Shown here: positions 25,375 through 33,653 of the stretch, in pieces
Position numbering within the stretch: the first letter of the stretch is position 1
Layout of the letters: every line of letters starts with the position of its first letter
Source of the DNA: Chloroflexota bacterium
GTDB taxonomy: Bacteria > Chloroflexota > Limnocylindria > Limnocylindrales > CSP1-4
DNA length: 43,940 nucleotides
Assembly (NCBI GenBank): GCA_021789435.1
Contig: JAJYJO010000009.1
Span: forward strand, 1-43,940
Direction: 5' to 3'
Notes under the pieces: generated by a model
Databases searched by the model: none
What the model saw: only the letters and a program-made list of their open reading frames with translations
Told to the model about the DNA's origin: nothing
Program-made: the position numbers and the translations under genes

Positions 25375-25469
25375 CCTCCTCAGCGAGGACAGCGGACCGA
25401 CGGGAGTCGGCCTGCCGGAAGATCGGGCCGGCGAGGAGCCGTCCCCCTCCGGCGGTCGCCGGCGGAGGC

Positions 25470-25508
25470 GTAACCGTACCGAAAGGATCCCCGGCGGAGA
25501 CTGTGGCC
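25470..25508 (+). promoter_or_regulatory. GTAACC...CCGAAAGG element, copy 2
   Basis: GTAACC, 3 nt, CCGAAAGG, then GAGA at the same distance as in the copy at 23534. The small hairpin potential is not conserved (only the CC/GG pairs around GAAA remain), which favours a protein-binding or promoter site over a conserved RNA fold. Confidence 0.35.
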
Positions 25509-25633
25509 GTACCGAGCTGGGAGTCCGGTCACAAGCCACAGCGTCAGGGACGCGTTCAGCTGGAGGGTCCTGCCGATGAGATAGGGCGGGCGCCCGGTCA
25601 GGGGCGCCAGGATCGATGCAGCAACTGCGACCA

Positions 25634-25663
25634 GGTGACGGCCCGCTCCGGCGGGCCGTCACC
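25634..25663 (+). terminator. 13-bp GC hairpin, possible end of a small RNA
   Basis: GGTGACGGCCCGC and its exact complement around a TCCG loop; no U-run. It could terminate a transcript starting near the GTAACC element. Confidence 0.45.
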
Positions 25664-25886
25664 GCGCCCCGGCCCGGGCCGCCTGGTCATTGCACCGTAG
25701 GCCGGGGAGGTACCAACGAGGCATCCCCCGTCCCACCGACGGAGGACGCAGGGCCGACGTGCCGGTCGGAGACTGGTCTCCAGGAGGCTCGCGCGGGCGC
25801 CCGATTCCCGTGACCCGTCGTTTCCGCTGGAGGACGAGCCGGAGAACGGGCGCCAGAGCTGCGTCCCGGGGCAGGGGAGGCCTTGG

Positions 25887-26237
25887 ATGGGCAGCTGGGG
25901 TTGGGCCTGGCGCGTCGCGGTCCTCGGGACCAAGCGCGAGGAGTGCGGGTCCTGCGGCCGGATCGGCGTGCATGTCCTGGCCCGCCGGGCACGCTGGGGC
26001 CGGCTCTGCCGGATTCCTCTCGTGCCGGTCGGCGTGCAGGTCGGAATGCTCTGCGTCGCCTGCGGGCAGTGGACCGCCATCGGTTGGCGGTCGATGCGGC
26101 GGGGAACGCGGAAGGGGCGCCTCCCGCTCCTCCGGTCCCGACCGGTCTTCGAAGCTGCGGCCGCCGAGTTGGAGCTCGAGACCGGCCACCGGCCGACGCC
26201 CGCCGAGGCGCTCGACCGGGTGACCGTCAACCGCTGA
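25887..26237 (+). CDS. Small zinc-ribbon protein
   Basis: 116 residues with two CxxC pairs, ECGSCGR and CVACGQW, about 40 residues apart and separated by basic and hydrophobic segments (RLCRIPLVPVG). The layout matches small zinc-ribbon proteins common in Actinomycetota and Chloroflexota, function unknown. The C-terminal helix (AAAAELELETG) could pack on the ribbon. GGGGAGG lies about 6 nt upstream of the ATG. Confidence 0.75.
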   Translation: MGSWGWAWRVAVLGTKREECGSCGRIGVHVLARRARWGRLCRIPLVPVGVQVGMLCVACGQWTAIGWRSMRRGTRKGRLPLLRSRPVFEAAAAELELETGHRPTPAEALDRVTVNR

Positions 26238-26326
26238 CCGGGCCGGCCGGGTTCGTCCGGGAACCCCCGAGGCGCACGGGCGGATCGAGGAGGCTGGCCA
26301 GTCGTGCCGGGTGCGGCGTCGGCGCG

Positions 26327-26593
26327 ATCCGTGATTAGGACGCCCCATGGGAAGCCGAGATGGACGTGTCCTGGCTCGGGCAGGATGAAGCAGAAGTAGA
26401 CGCGCCGGCGGGGGCCGACGGGCAGGTCGTAGCCGATCAGGCGCCACCCAGGCCGAACCGACTCGGCCGCCTCCGGCGCGGCGCGCCGGACGATCGTCCG
26501 CAGGGCCTCGGCGATCTCGCGCATGGACGCCGGGCAGGTCGCCAGCAGCGCCTCGGGTGGGACGGCGCCGACCGCCGCTCCCCGGGCCCTCAT
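26327..26593 (-). pseudogene. DUF1801-domain gene with unrecognisable 3' end
   Basis: The first 89 residues are DUF1801/YdhG-like (CPASMREIAEALRTIVRRAAP, WRLIGYDLPVG, FCFILPEPGHVHLGFPWG). Family members continue with about 35 more conserved residues. Here the frame instead runs on, open to 25598, antisense to the zinc-ribbon gene without similarity. The ATG overlaps the ctaG stop as ATGA, so it was translated after ctaG. Loss or replacement of the 3' end is my reading; an intact but divergent protein is possible. Confidence 0.6.
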
Positions 26594-27621
26594 CCGCCCT
26601 CGCCGCTCGGTGCGGGCGGGTCCGCGCCCCGGGGGGCGGCGAGGTCAAGCCTCGCCCCGAGCTCGCGCGCCCGGTCGAGCCGGGCGTCGATCCGGGCCGC
26701 CTCGCGTTCGTCGGCCACCATCCAGTCGAGGACGACGAGCAGGCTCAGGAGGAGGAAGCCCAGGCCGCCGACGACCCACATGATCCCGCCCGCCAGCTGC
26801 TGGTCGGCCAGGGGAGTGATCCAGCCAAGGTTCAGCTCGGCGTAGTGCGCATACAGCGGCGCCGGCGCCATGAGGATGACCACACCGAGGAAGGCGCTCT
26901 GCACCATCTGCAGGAGCATCAGCAGGAGGCGCGCCAGGTGCGGCAGGCGCCAGGGCGCCGGGTCGCGCCCGACGACCGGCCACCAGAAGATGAGCGCGAT
27001 GGTCAGGTAGGCGAGGTGCTCGAGATCGTGGACGGCCTGGTTCTCGAGCGAAAGCTCGTAGATGCCGGAGAAGTGTGTGCCCCACAGGACGCCGGCGAAG
27101 AGGACGAAGCCGACGGCCGGGTGGCTGAGCAGGCGGACCGACCGGCTGTGAAGGATCGGCAGCAGCCACCGCGTCCGGACCGCGGGCGTCGCGGCCCGCA
27201 GAACCGTGGTGACCGGCGCCCCCAGGACGAGCAGCGGCGCGGCCACCATCATCAGGAGGACGTGCTGGAGCATGTGGTCGCCGAAGAGGACGTCGTCGTA
27301 GGTGCCGACCACGCCCTGGAGGGCAAATTCGATTGTCGCCAGGCCGGCCAGGAAGGCGATGACGTGCGAGCGCGGCACCGGGTTGGCGGGATGGCGGGCG
27401 TCGATCCGCCGGACCGCAACCACGTAACCCAGCGCGACCATGAGCAGCGGGAGCTGGACCGTCGGGTCGAAGGACCAGTCGCGCAGCAGGTCGACGGGCG
27501 ACGGCTCGGGCAGCGCCTCCGTCGCCGCGCGAGCGGCCTGCGCCAGCCAGAGCAGGCCGCCGGTCGAGGCGGCCGCCACGGCGAGCCGGCGAAGGTGAGA
27601 GAGGCGGATCGAGTGGAGCAT
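26590..27621 (-). CDS. ctaG: CtaG-type membrane protein (cytochrome c oxidase assembly, caa3_CtaG family)
   Basis: 343 residues with about seven membrane helices. Conserved histidines lie in GDHMLQHVLLMMVAAPLL and HDLEHLAYL, both typical of caa3_CtaG proteins needed for copper centre assembly of caa3 oxidase. Other family segments: GTHFSGIYELSLEN and MAPAPLYAHYAE. The C-terminus is a charged helix (DEREAARIDARLDRARELG). No oxidase genes are adjacent, so the link to caa3 oxidase is family knowledge only. Confidence 0.88.
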   Translation of the reverse strand: MLHSIRLSHLRRLAVAAASTGGLLWLAQAARAATEALPEPSPVDLLRDWSFDPTVQLPLLMVALGYVVAVRRIDARHPANPVPRSHVIAFLAGLATIEFALQGVVGTYDDVLFGDHMLQHVLLMMVAAPLLVLGAPVTTVLRAATPAVRTRWLLPILHSRSVRLLSHPAVGFVLFAGVLWGTHFSGIYELSLENQAVHDLEHLAYLTIALIFWWPVVGRDPAPWRLPHLARLLLMLLQMVQSAFLGVVILMAPAPLYAHYAELNLGWITPLADQQLAGGIMWVVGGLGFLLLSLLVVLDWMVADEREAARIDARLDRARELGARLDLAAPRGADPPAPSGEGG

Positions 27622-27944
27622 CGGGGACGCGACGTGCTCGCTGGCTGAGGGGCCGCGACCGGCCCCCCGCGGGGCGGGTCCTGCAGCCCGGGATGGGCCG
27701 CCCGTGGCCCTGGCCGGTGGATCCTAGCACGGCCGCGCGGGGCATCCTGTCGGCCGGCCGAGCGAGCCCGCCAGGCGGGCCGGGGGACGGCCCCCAGCGG
27801 CGATCCGGAACCCGGGATCCGGGTGTCGGCCGGCAGACCACCCGATTGTCGCGCGGGCGCTGGGCCGGCCGGACGGCCGCGCGATCGCCGGTCGGGGCTG
27901 CCTGGGGACCGGAGGAGATGCCCCGGAACTCGCGGCGCGAGGGA
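27622..27944 (-). other. Intergenic region upstream of ctaG
   Basis: No gene. It contains GC-rich inverted repeats (e.g. GCCCGCCAGGCGGGC near 27770) and the ctaG promoter candidate at 27721-27729. Confidence 0.5.
27721..27729 (-). promoter_or_regulatory. Possible extended -10 promoter of ctaG
   Basis: On the minus strand TGC-TAGGAT, an extended -10 with TAGGAT 4/6 to consensus, about 95 nt before the ctaG ATG. Confidence 0.35.
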
Positions 27945-28313
27945 TCAGAAGCTGTCGGGCCGCAAGAGGACGCGAACGGCGCGTCCGTGCTCGTCGGTCT
28001 CGGCGAGGACCGTGACGCCACGCTGCCCGTCCCCGGGCAGCGTGGCCGGGAACTGGACGGTCCGCGACCCGCCCGCGGGCCGGCGGGGGAGGGGAGAGGC
28101 GGCGCCGAAGTCGCGCTCCAGGGTCGCGAGCGGGACGGCCCGCTCGAGGGCGACCACCGCCAGCTCGATCCGCCCGTCCGGGCCACGGCTCACCTCGGGG
28201 CCGGGGATGCCGGACCGAGCGGCCACGGCGTCGAGGTCTGGCGGACCGGATCCCTCGCCTTCGGCGGCGATCGCGGCGCGCAGCTCCCGCAGCGCCTCAC
28301 CGAGCACGCTCAT
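27945..28313 (-). CDS. Hypothetical protein coupled to the LQ..AGN metallopeptidase-like protein
   Basis: 122 residues, not recognised. An N-terminal amphipathic helix (LGEALRELRAAIAAEGEG) is followed by a beta-rich C-terminal half (RTVQFPATLPGDG, RGVTVLAETDEHG). Its ATG overlaps the stop of the larger upstream gene (ATGA), so the two are made together. An adaptor, chaperone or protective partner is possible; nothing in the sequence decides this. Confidence 0.65.
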   Translation of the reverse strand: MSVLGEALRELRAAIAAEGEGSGPPDLDAVAARSGIPGPEVSRGPDGRIELAVVALERAVPLATLERDFGAASPLPRRPAGGSRTVQFPATLPGDGQRGVTVLAETDEHGRAVRVLLRPDSF

Positions 28314-29788
28314 GATTCGCCCACCTCCGGCAGGATCTCGTGCGACGGCCGCCCGGCAGCGGGCGGCGGTCCGGCGACCTGGTCGGTCTCCGCGCCGGCC
28401 GCAACCAGTGCCGCCAGGAGGGCGCCATCCCCGGGCCCCTCCGAAGCCTCGGAGCCCGCCTCTCCGCCCGCGCCCACCGCCGGCTCGACGGCCAGCCGGG
28501 TGTCGGGCCCGAGGGTCGCCGGGCCGCCCTCGCCGGGCGCGGTGTCAGGACCCGACTGCTCGACAGGGGCCGGCGGCGTGCCGGAGGTGACGCCCGCTCC
28601 CGCGGCGGGCTCGGTCGCCCACGCGTCGTTCTCCTCGGGCAGGTTGCGGTAGGCGGCGTAGGCCCGGTCGAAACGCGCCCGCGCCTGGTCCAGCACCGCC
28701 TGGTTGGCCGATGTCGGATGTGCGGCGAAGCGGCGCCGGGCCTGCCGGACGGCGGCCGCGGCGTGGTCGATCTCCTCGAGCGTCGCGTTCCGCTGCTCGG
28801 CGCCCGCGCCATAGACGCTGTCCCACCAGCCCTGCGCGATGAGGCCCTGCATGGAGCCCGGCGTCAGCGGCTCGGCCCGGGCCTGGCGGGCGATCCGGGC
28901 CGGGATCCCGAGCTCGGCCGCGATGCCGGCAGCCGAGAGGCCCTGGCCGGCGCGCAGCTGGGCCATCCGGTACCACTGCTCGGTGTGCCTGGCCTCGTGG
29001 TAGATCGTCTGCGCGATCTCCCTGGCCGTGGCCGCGTCCAGCTGCTCGGCGGCCAGCGGCGTCCGGCCGACCAGCATCCGCCAGGTCGGGAAGTCGAAGC
29101 TGCCGTCGTTGGTGGGATTGGGGTCGAAGCCCTCGGTCACGGCCGGGACGCCGTGCGCCCCGAGCGAGACGTTGACCAGCTCCACCAGCCGGCGCAGGCG
29201 TGCCTCGGGCGTGGCCAGCGTCGCCCACTCGTCGATCGCCCCGGACTGGACGGACCGGCCGAAGGCCTCGCCGGCGCCGGGCTCGTTGAGGCCGTGGCGG
29301 AAGATGCGCGGCAGGGTCCGTGGACCGGCCTTGCCGTCGACGGTGAGGGCGGGGTCGTTTGCGCCCTCAGTCTGCTGCCAGGTGGCGACGGCCTGGACGA
29401 GCGCGGCGTCGACGCCTCCGGCGGCGTCGAGTCCCAACGCGGTGCGGAGCTGCGTCACGATCTCCGCGGTGTAGCGCCACGGCTGGACGGTGTAGTAGCG
29501 GACGGCGTCCGCCACCTGGCCGTCGCCGAGAGGGCCGGCGGCCGGCCGGGGCATCGGGGCCCCGGAGACGGCCGCCGCCCCGGCTTGGCGCTGCACGAAG
29601 CCGCCGATGAGGCTGCTGACCGCGGCATTGCCCGCGAGCTGCTGGAGTCGCCAGATGGGTTCGCGGGGGACCCCGTCGACCGCCTCGAGCGGCCGCATCG
29701 AACGGTCGGGCGCCGGGAGATGCCGCGGGGCATCAACACTCCCCGGCGGCCTGACGTCTCCGGCAGGCATCCGCTGCATGGGCGCCAT
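28310..29788 (-). CDS. LQ..AGNAAV-motif protein with peptidoglycan-binding-like segment and HExxH site
   Basis: About 492 residues; the ATG chosen is seven codons after a GTG at 29809. Numbering from that GTG: LQQLAGNAAVSSLI (55-68) followed by VQRQ is the motif seen in DUF4157-containing and contractile-injection-associated proteins. Residues about 112-172 (AEIVTQLRTALGLD, DGKAGPRTLPRIF) resemble a peptidoglycan-binding repeat. YHEARHTEQWYR (HExxH at 271-275) suggests a zinc peptidase or a structural relic of one. A long Ala/Gln helix region (about 345-400) and an acidic low-complexity tail follow. No signal peptide or membrane helix. No sheath, baseplate or spike genes are in the window. 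Confidence 0.75.
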   Translation of the reverse strand: MAPMQRMPAGDVRPPGSVDAPRHLPAPDRSMRPLEAVDGVPREPIWRLQQLAGNAAVSSLIGGFVQRQAGAAAVSGAPMPRPAAGPLGDGQVADAVRYYTVQPWRYTAEIVTQLRTALGLDAAGGVDAALVQAVATWQQTEGANDPALTVDGKAGPRTLPRIFRHGLNEPGAGEAFGRSVQSGAIDEWATLATPEARLRRLVELVNVSLGAHGVPAVTEGFDPNPTNDGSFDFPTWRMLVGRTPLAAEQLDAATAREIAQTIYHEARHTEQWYRMAQLRAGQGLSAAGIAAELGIPARIARQARAEPLTPGSMQGLIAQGWWDSVYGAGAEQRNATLEEIDHAAAAVRQARRRFAAHPTSANQAVLDQARARFDRAYAAYRNLPEENDAWATEPAAGAGVTSGTPPAPVEQSGPDTAPGEGGPATLGPDTRLAVEPAVGAGGEAGSEASEGPGDGALLAALVAAGAETDQVAGPPPAAGRPSHEILPEVGES

Positions 29789-29866
29789 TGTGCGGCAGCA
29801 GGGTCCCACCGAGCGGGCAATGCGCGTGCCTCAAGGGGCAGGAGCAACCGCCCGCGGTGCCCGCCG

Positions 29867-30919
29867 CTAGGCGTTGGATGACTCCGCCCAGAGGTTCACC
29901 CCGCTCTCGGTGGCATGACGATCGATCTCCGCCACCTCGTCCGGGCTGAACTCGAGATGATCGAGCGCCCGAAGGCTGTCTTCGAGCTGGGCCACGGAGC
30001 TCGCGCCGACCAGTGCCGAGGTCACCCGCGAGTCGCGCAGCGTCCAGGCGAGCGCCATCTGGGCCAGCGACTGGCCGCGTCGCCGCGCGATCTCGTTGAG
30101 GGCGCGCACTCTGGCCAGGTTGTCGTCTCTCAGCATCTCCGGCCGGAACGAGCCCCCCTCCGCCGCCCGGGAGCCCTCCGGCACACCGGCCAGGTAACGA
30201 TCCGTCAGCAGGCCCTGGGCGAGCGGCGAGAAGGCGATGCAGCCGACGCCCTCGCTGCCGAGGACGTCCAGCAGACCCTGCTCGACCCAGCGGTTGAGCA
30301 TCGAGTACGACGGCTGATGGATCAGCAGGGGTGTGCCCTGCGCGCGCAGGAGGGCGATCGCCTGCCGGGTCCTCTCCGCCGAGTACGAGGAGATCCCGAC
30401 GTAGCGGGCCTTGCCCGAGTGCACGGCGTCGTCGAGCGCGCCGATGGTCTCCTCCAGCGGCGTCCGCGGGTCGAAACGGTGGGAGTAGAAGATGTCGACG
30501 TAGTCGAGCCCCAGCCGCTTGAGGCTCTGGTCCAGGCTCGCCAGGAGGTACTTGCGCGAGCCGTGGTCGCCGTACGGCCCCGACCACATGTCGTAGCCGG
30601 CCTTGCTGGAGATCACCAGTTCGTCCCGATAGGGGCGCAGGTCGGAGGCCAGGATGCGGCCGAAGTTCTCCTCCGCCGAGCCGTAAGGCGGACCGTAGTT
30701 GTTGGCCAGGTCGAAATGCGTGACGCCGAGATCGAAGGCGCGCCGGACGATCGCGCGCTGGACGGCGAGCGGGCGGTCCTCGCCGAAGTTGTGCCACAGT
30801 CCGAGCGAGATGGCGGGCAGGTCCAGGCCGCTGCGGCCCACCCGGCGGTAGGTCATCGACGCGTAGCGTTGCGGCGAGGCCACGAACGGCGGCCGTTCGG
30901 CGGGCGGCAGGTCGGGCAT
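29867..30919 (-). CDS. Aldo/keto reductase, YghZ-like
   Basis: NAD(P)H-dependent (beta/alpha)8 reductase. 350 residues. Close to the YghZ/GPR subfamily (L-glyceraldehyde 3-phosphate and methylglyoxal reduction): FDLANNYGPPYGSAEENFGR with catalytic Asp and Tyr, SSKAGYDMWSGPYG with Lys, FYSHRFDP with His, and FSPLAQGLLTDRYL. The ATG has GAGGGG upstream; 40 open codons further upstream lack similarity. Confidence 0.93.
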   Translation of the reverse strand: MPDLPPAERPPFVASPQRYASMTYRRVGRSGLDLPAISLGLWHNFGEDRPLAVQRAIVRRAFDLGVTHFDLANNYGPPYGSAEENFGRILASDLRPYRDELVISSKAGYDMWSGPYGDHGSRKYLLASLDQSLKRLGLDYVDIFYSHRFDPRTPLEETIGALDDAVHSGKARYVGISSYSAERTRQAIALLRAQGTPLLIHQPSYSMLNRWVEQGLLDVLGSEGVGCIAFSPLAQGLLTDRYLAGVPEGSRAAEGGSFRPEMLRDDNLARVRALNEIARRRGQSLAQMALAWTLRDSRVTSALVGASSVAQLEDSLRALDHLEFSPDEVAEIDRHATESGVNLWAESSNA

Positions 30920-31019
30920 CTCGGTCACCCCTCGTTGCGGGCGGTGGCGGCTGGCAGTTCCATGCCCCGGAGCATGCCACGCAGGCTCGGCGCCTGCCGG
31001 GCGGCCGGCGGGAACCGGC

Positions 31020-32042
31020 TCAGGCGGGCCTGGATCCATCCTGCCCGGGCACCGCCGAGGCCGGGATCACCCTCGGGCGCCGCCGCCCCCGGAGGCCGGG
31101 CAAGCTTCTCCGGAGACGCCTTCCCGGCCCGCTCCCGAGCGTGGCCGGAAGCGCTGCCACCAGGGCGAAGCCGCTCGGCCAGATCACCGGCAGGGCAACG
31201 ATCGCGGCCAGCGGCACGGTCCAGCGGCGATCGGTCCGGCCGCCCCAGGCCGCCAGAAGCGCGGCGAGCGGCAGGCGCAGGACGAGCGGGGGCGGCGCGA
31301 CACCCAGGTAGGCGAAGGGTGCGGCCGACCCGGCGCTCGCTCCGAGCAGGCCCAGCCACTCCCACCAGAGGCCCGCCCCACCGACGGCCACGGAGACGGC
31401 GACCACGCTCGAGACCGCCAGGCCGATCGTCGTCAGGGCGCGCCATTCCCCGCGCGCGGTGAACCAGGCGATCCCCACCGCCGGGGTCACCTTGGTCAGG
31501 ATCACGAAGGCCCAGGCGGCCGGGAAGCGGAACCCCGCCACGATGGCGGCGGCCAGGAAGAGGTGGATGTTGCCGCGGACGATCTCCTCGAGGACCGGCG
31601 GCAGCGGCAGCAGCCAGCCGGCGCCCAGGCCCAGCAGCGTCCCGAGCTGCGCCATCGACCAGAGGCCGCGGAAGACCTCGTAGGGCAGCGCAGACGCCCA
31701 AGCTGCGAGCTGGGCGGCGGCCGGCGAGTAGAGGAACGCGTCCTCGCCGCCGAGCCGCGCCCCGAGGTACGGGTTCACCGGGTCCACGGCCCAGTAGGCG
31801 TGCGCATCGCGCCTGACCGTGTCGTAGGGGACGAGGCCGAGCCAGATGAGGCCGAGCAGGACGAGGCCGAGCGTCAGCAGCCCGACCCGGACGGCGGGCC
31901 GGTCGACGGCCGCCCGCAGCGCCCCCGCTGCGCGTCGGGCGTGGACGGCCGCGGTCACCGGGCCGTCCCGCAACGCCGCCGCGGCGCGGCCGCCCGGCAA
32001 GGAGTGGCCCGCGCGGGGCGCTTGCCGGTCGAGGGGTCTCAT
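31020..32042 (-). CDS. GT87 (DUF2029) family membrane glycosyltransferase
   Basis: 340 residues, about eight to nine membrane helices. The family uses polyprenyl-phosphate sugars (mannose or arabinose in Actinobacteria). Seen: an extracytoplasmic loop with DTVRRDAHAYWAVDPVNPYLG (acidic motif after helix 1), FLYSPAAAQLAAW, RGNIHLFLAAAIVAGFR and FVILTKVTPAVG. The C-terminal tail is basic. Substrate cannot be inferred. Encoded about 100 nt upstream of the aldo/keto reductase gene on the same strand. Confidence 0.85.
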   Translation of the reverse strand: MRPLDRQAPRAGHSLPGGRAAAALRDGPVTAAVHARRAAGALRAAVDRPAVRVGLLTLGLVLLGLIWLGLVPYDTVRRDAHAYWAVDPVNPYLGARLGGEDAFLYSPAAAQLAAWASALPYEVFRGLWSMAQLGTLLGLGAGWLLPLPPVLEEIVRGNIHLFLAAAIVAGFRFPAAWAFVILTKVTPAVGIAWFTARGEWRALTTIGLAVSSVVAVSVAVGGAGLWWEWLGLLGASAGSAAPFAYLGVAPPPLVLRLPLAALLAAWGGRTDRRWTVPLAAIVALPVIWPSGFALVAALPATLGSGPGRRLRRSLPGLRGRRRPRVIPASAVPGQDGSRPA

Positions 32043-32216
32043 CGCCGGTCCCCTCCGGTCAGGCCGTCGGCGGCCCCGTCACCTCGAGGGCTCGCTGCGG
32101 GCCCGCCTGACCGGGTCAGCCTGACGACCGGTCCGGATCGGGGCCAGTGCCAGTGGTCGCCAAGGAGCCGTCCGGCATGGCCATGCCTCGTGCGTGAGCC
32201 CCCGACGGGCCGGGGC

Positions 32217-33146
32217 TCAGCGGGTGAGCTGGACGGTGACCGGCAGTCCCTGCTGCACCTCGAGCACGGTGCGCGCACCGAGGGGCGCCGCCAGCCTGGC
32301 CGTGGCCGTGCGCCCGGCCCCGACGGAGGTACAGGCGCCGGGGAAGCTGTTGGGGTGGGCCGTCACGATGACGACGATCGCCAGCCCGGATTCCACCGCC
32401 TCGGCCGTGTAGTCGGCGCCGCAGGCATGGTCGCCCGGCAGCGGCGCCCCGACGAAGCCGACCGTCAGCTCGCGCCCGCCGACCGTCCCGCTCGCCGATT
32501 CGATCGAGATGCCGACGGGTGCGTCGTCCGCGTTCCAGGGCGGAGGAGTCACCGAGATCCGGTCGGCGATCGCGACGCGCGTCGCCCTGACGGCCGTACC
32601 CTGCAGGGTGAACTCCCAGGTCGGGACCGTCGCGGGCCCGCGACTGGTCTCCGCCTGCCGCGAGGTCAGCCGGGCTGCCGTGATCCGCAACGGCACGCAG
32701 TCGGCACAGTCGCCGCCGCCCGCCCTGATCTCCGCCACGGCCTGCTGGGCCGAGATCAGGCGCACGGTCTGCTTCGTGCCGTCCTGCCAGCGGACCTCGC
32801 CGTCGCCAAGGGTCGCTGCCGGCAGGCCGGCGGTCGCCTCGACGAGGCCGGCCATCAGGGCGCGCTTGTTGTTGTCGCCGACCGCCGGCTCCCAGTCCCC
32901 GACCTGGCTCGTCAGCTCCCCGACGATGACGATGCCTTGGTCGCCGCCGGCGGCCGCGACCGCTTCGGCCCATCGGGCGAGGGCCGCCTGCGCCTGCTGA
33001 TGGAGCCTGTCTGCCGCCGGGGTGTTCGACGGCGTCGCAACCGGCGCCGAGACGCAGCCGGTCAACGCCACGGCGAAGGAGGCCGTGGCAGCGACGGCGG
33101 CGCGCCGCAGCCAGCAGCCCGCTGAGAGGCGCAGCGGGGGAACCAT
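32217..33146 (-). CDS. Predicted lipoprotein of unknown function
   Basis: 309 residues with a type II signal: basic n-region, hydrophobic core and lipobox ALTGC (Cys31). The mature part has paired cysteines (CADC, and two more far apart, HACGAD and PGACTS) and beta-rich segments (VPTWEFTLQGTAVRATRVAI, SFPGACTSVGAGRTATARL). No domain recognised. Similar proteins are common as uncharacterised lipoproteins in high-GC soil bacteria. The 174-nt gap downstream holds no gene. Confidence 0.8.
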   Translation of the reverse strand: MVPPLRLSAGCWLRRAAVAATASFAVALTGCVSAPVATPSNTPAADRLHQQAQAALARWAEAVAAAGGDQGIVIVGELTSQVGDWEPAVGDNNKRALMAGLVEATAGLPAATLGDGEVRWQDGTKQTVRLISAQQAVAEIRAGGGDCADCVPLRITAARLTSRQAETSRGPATVPTWEFTLQGTAVRATRVAIADRISVTPPPWNADDAPVGISIESASGTVGGRELTVGFVGAPLPGDHACGADYTAEAVESGLAIVVIVTAHPNSFPGACTSVGAGRTATARLAAPLGARTVLEVQQGLPVTVQLTR

Positions 33147-33239
33147 GGGGTGATGCTCGGCCGCGCCCCGACGCGCGTCAAGCGCCGCTGGTCACCCCCG
33201 TGCGTGGTGCCGGCGGCAGCGTCGCCATCTTCGCCCTCG

Positions 33240-33524
33240 TCAGCCGGCGTCCTCGGCGTCGGCCGGCACCCGCACCGGCCAGTCCGCCTCGCCGTCCCGG
33301 CGGGTGACCGTGAGACAGGCCACGACGACGAGGCTGGTCGGGACGACCGCGACCCTGCCGTCGCCGAGGCCCGGCCCGCCGAGGAATGGTCTGCCCGGCC
33401 AGCCCGCGACCGAGGCGCCGAGCGGCCCGGTGATGACGAGGGCGAGCGGATCGGCCCGGGCGCTGAGGCGGCCCGGCGGACGCGGCCCGGCAGAGGCGGC
33501 CCGGCTGACCAGTCTGCCGGTCAT
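33240..33524 (-). CDS. Small hypothetical protein
   Basis: 94 residues, unrecognised, with a beta-rich core (PLALVITGPLGASVAGWPG, GRVAVVPTSLVVVACLTVTR). No visible Shine-Dalgarno. Composition is protein-like rather than the Arg/Pro-rich look of shadow frames, but it may be non-coding. Confidence 0.4.
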   Translation of the reverse strand: MTGRLVSRAASAGPRPPGRLSARADPLALVITGPLGASVAGWPGRPFLGGPGLGDGRVAVVPTSLVVVACLTVTRRDGEADWPVRVPADAEDAG

Positions 33525-33653
33525 GATCGACAGGCCGGCGGTCGACCGCCCGCCAGGTTGGGCACCTTCGTCCGGAAGCGCTCCCCGAGGAGCTCGCCCG
33601 AGCCGATTCCCCTCGTTTCTGCCCACCAGGGTGGGCAGCGCGACGGAAGCCGG

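Larger units (their letters stand above)
25375..25886 (+). other. Structured 512-nt intergenic region
   Basis: No convincing gene. It has closely spaced inverted repeats: TCCTC/GAGGA (around 25376-25389), CCGAC/GTCGG, CTGTGGC (25501) with GCCACAG (about 25535), a 13-bp hairpin at 25634-25663 and GGAGAC/GTCTCC near 25770, plus the second GTAACC element. A 65-codon GTG frame at 25503 looks non-coding. Confidence 0.5.

Noticed and set aside
25470-25620. Resemblance to riboswitches or a hammerhead ribozyme (CCGAAAGG, CGATGAGA)
   Set aside because: I could not fit the conserved cores of cobalamin, SAM, glycine, c-di-GMP or hammerhead RNAs.
25503-25700. 65-codon GTG frame with a CSNC motif in the structured gap
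   Set aside because: No Shine-Dalgarno, spans a perfect 13-bp hairpin, and composition is not protein-like.
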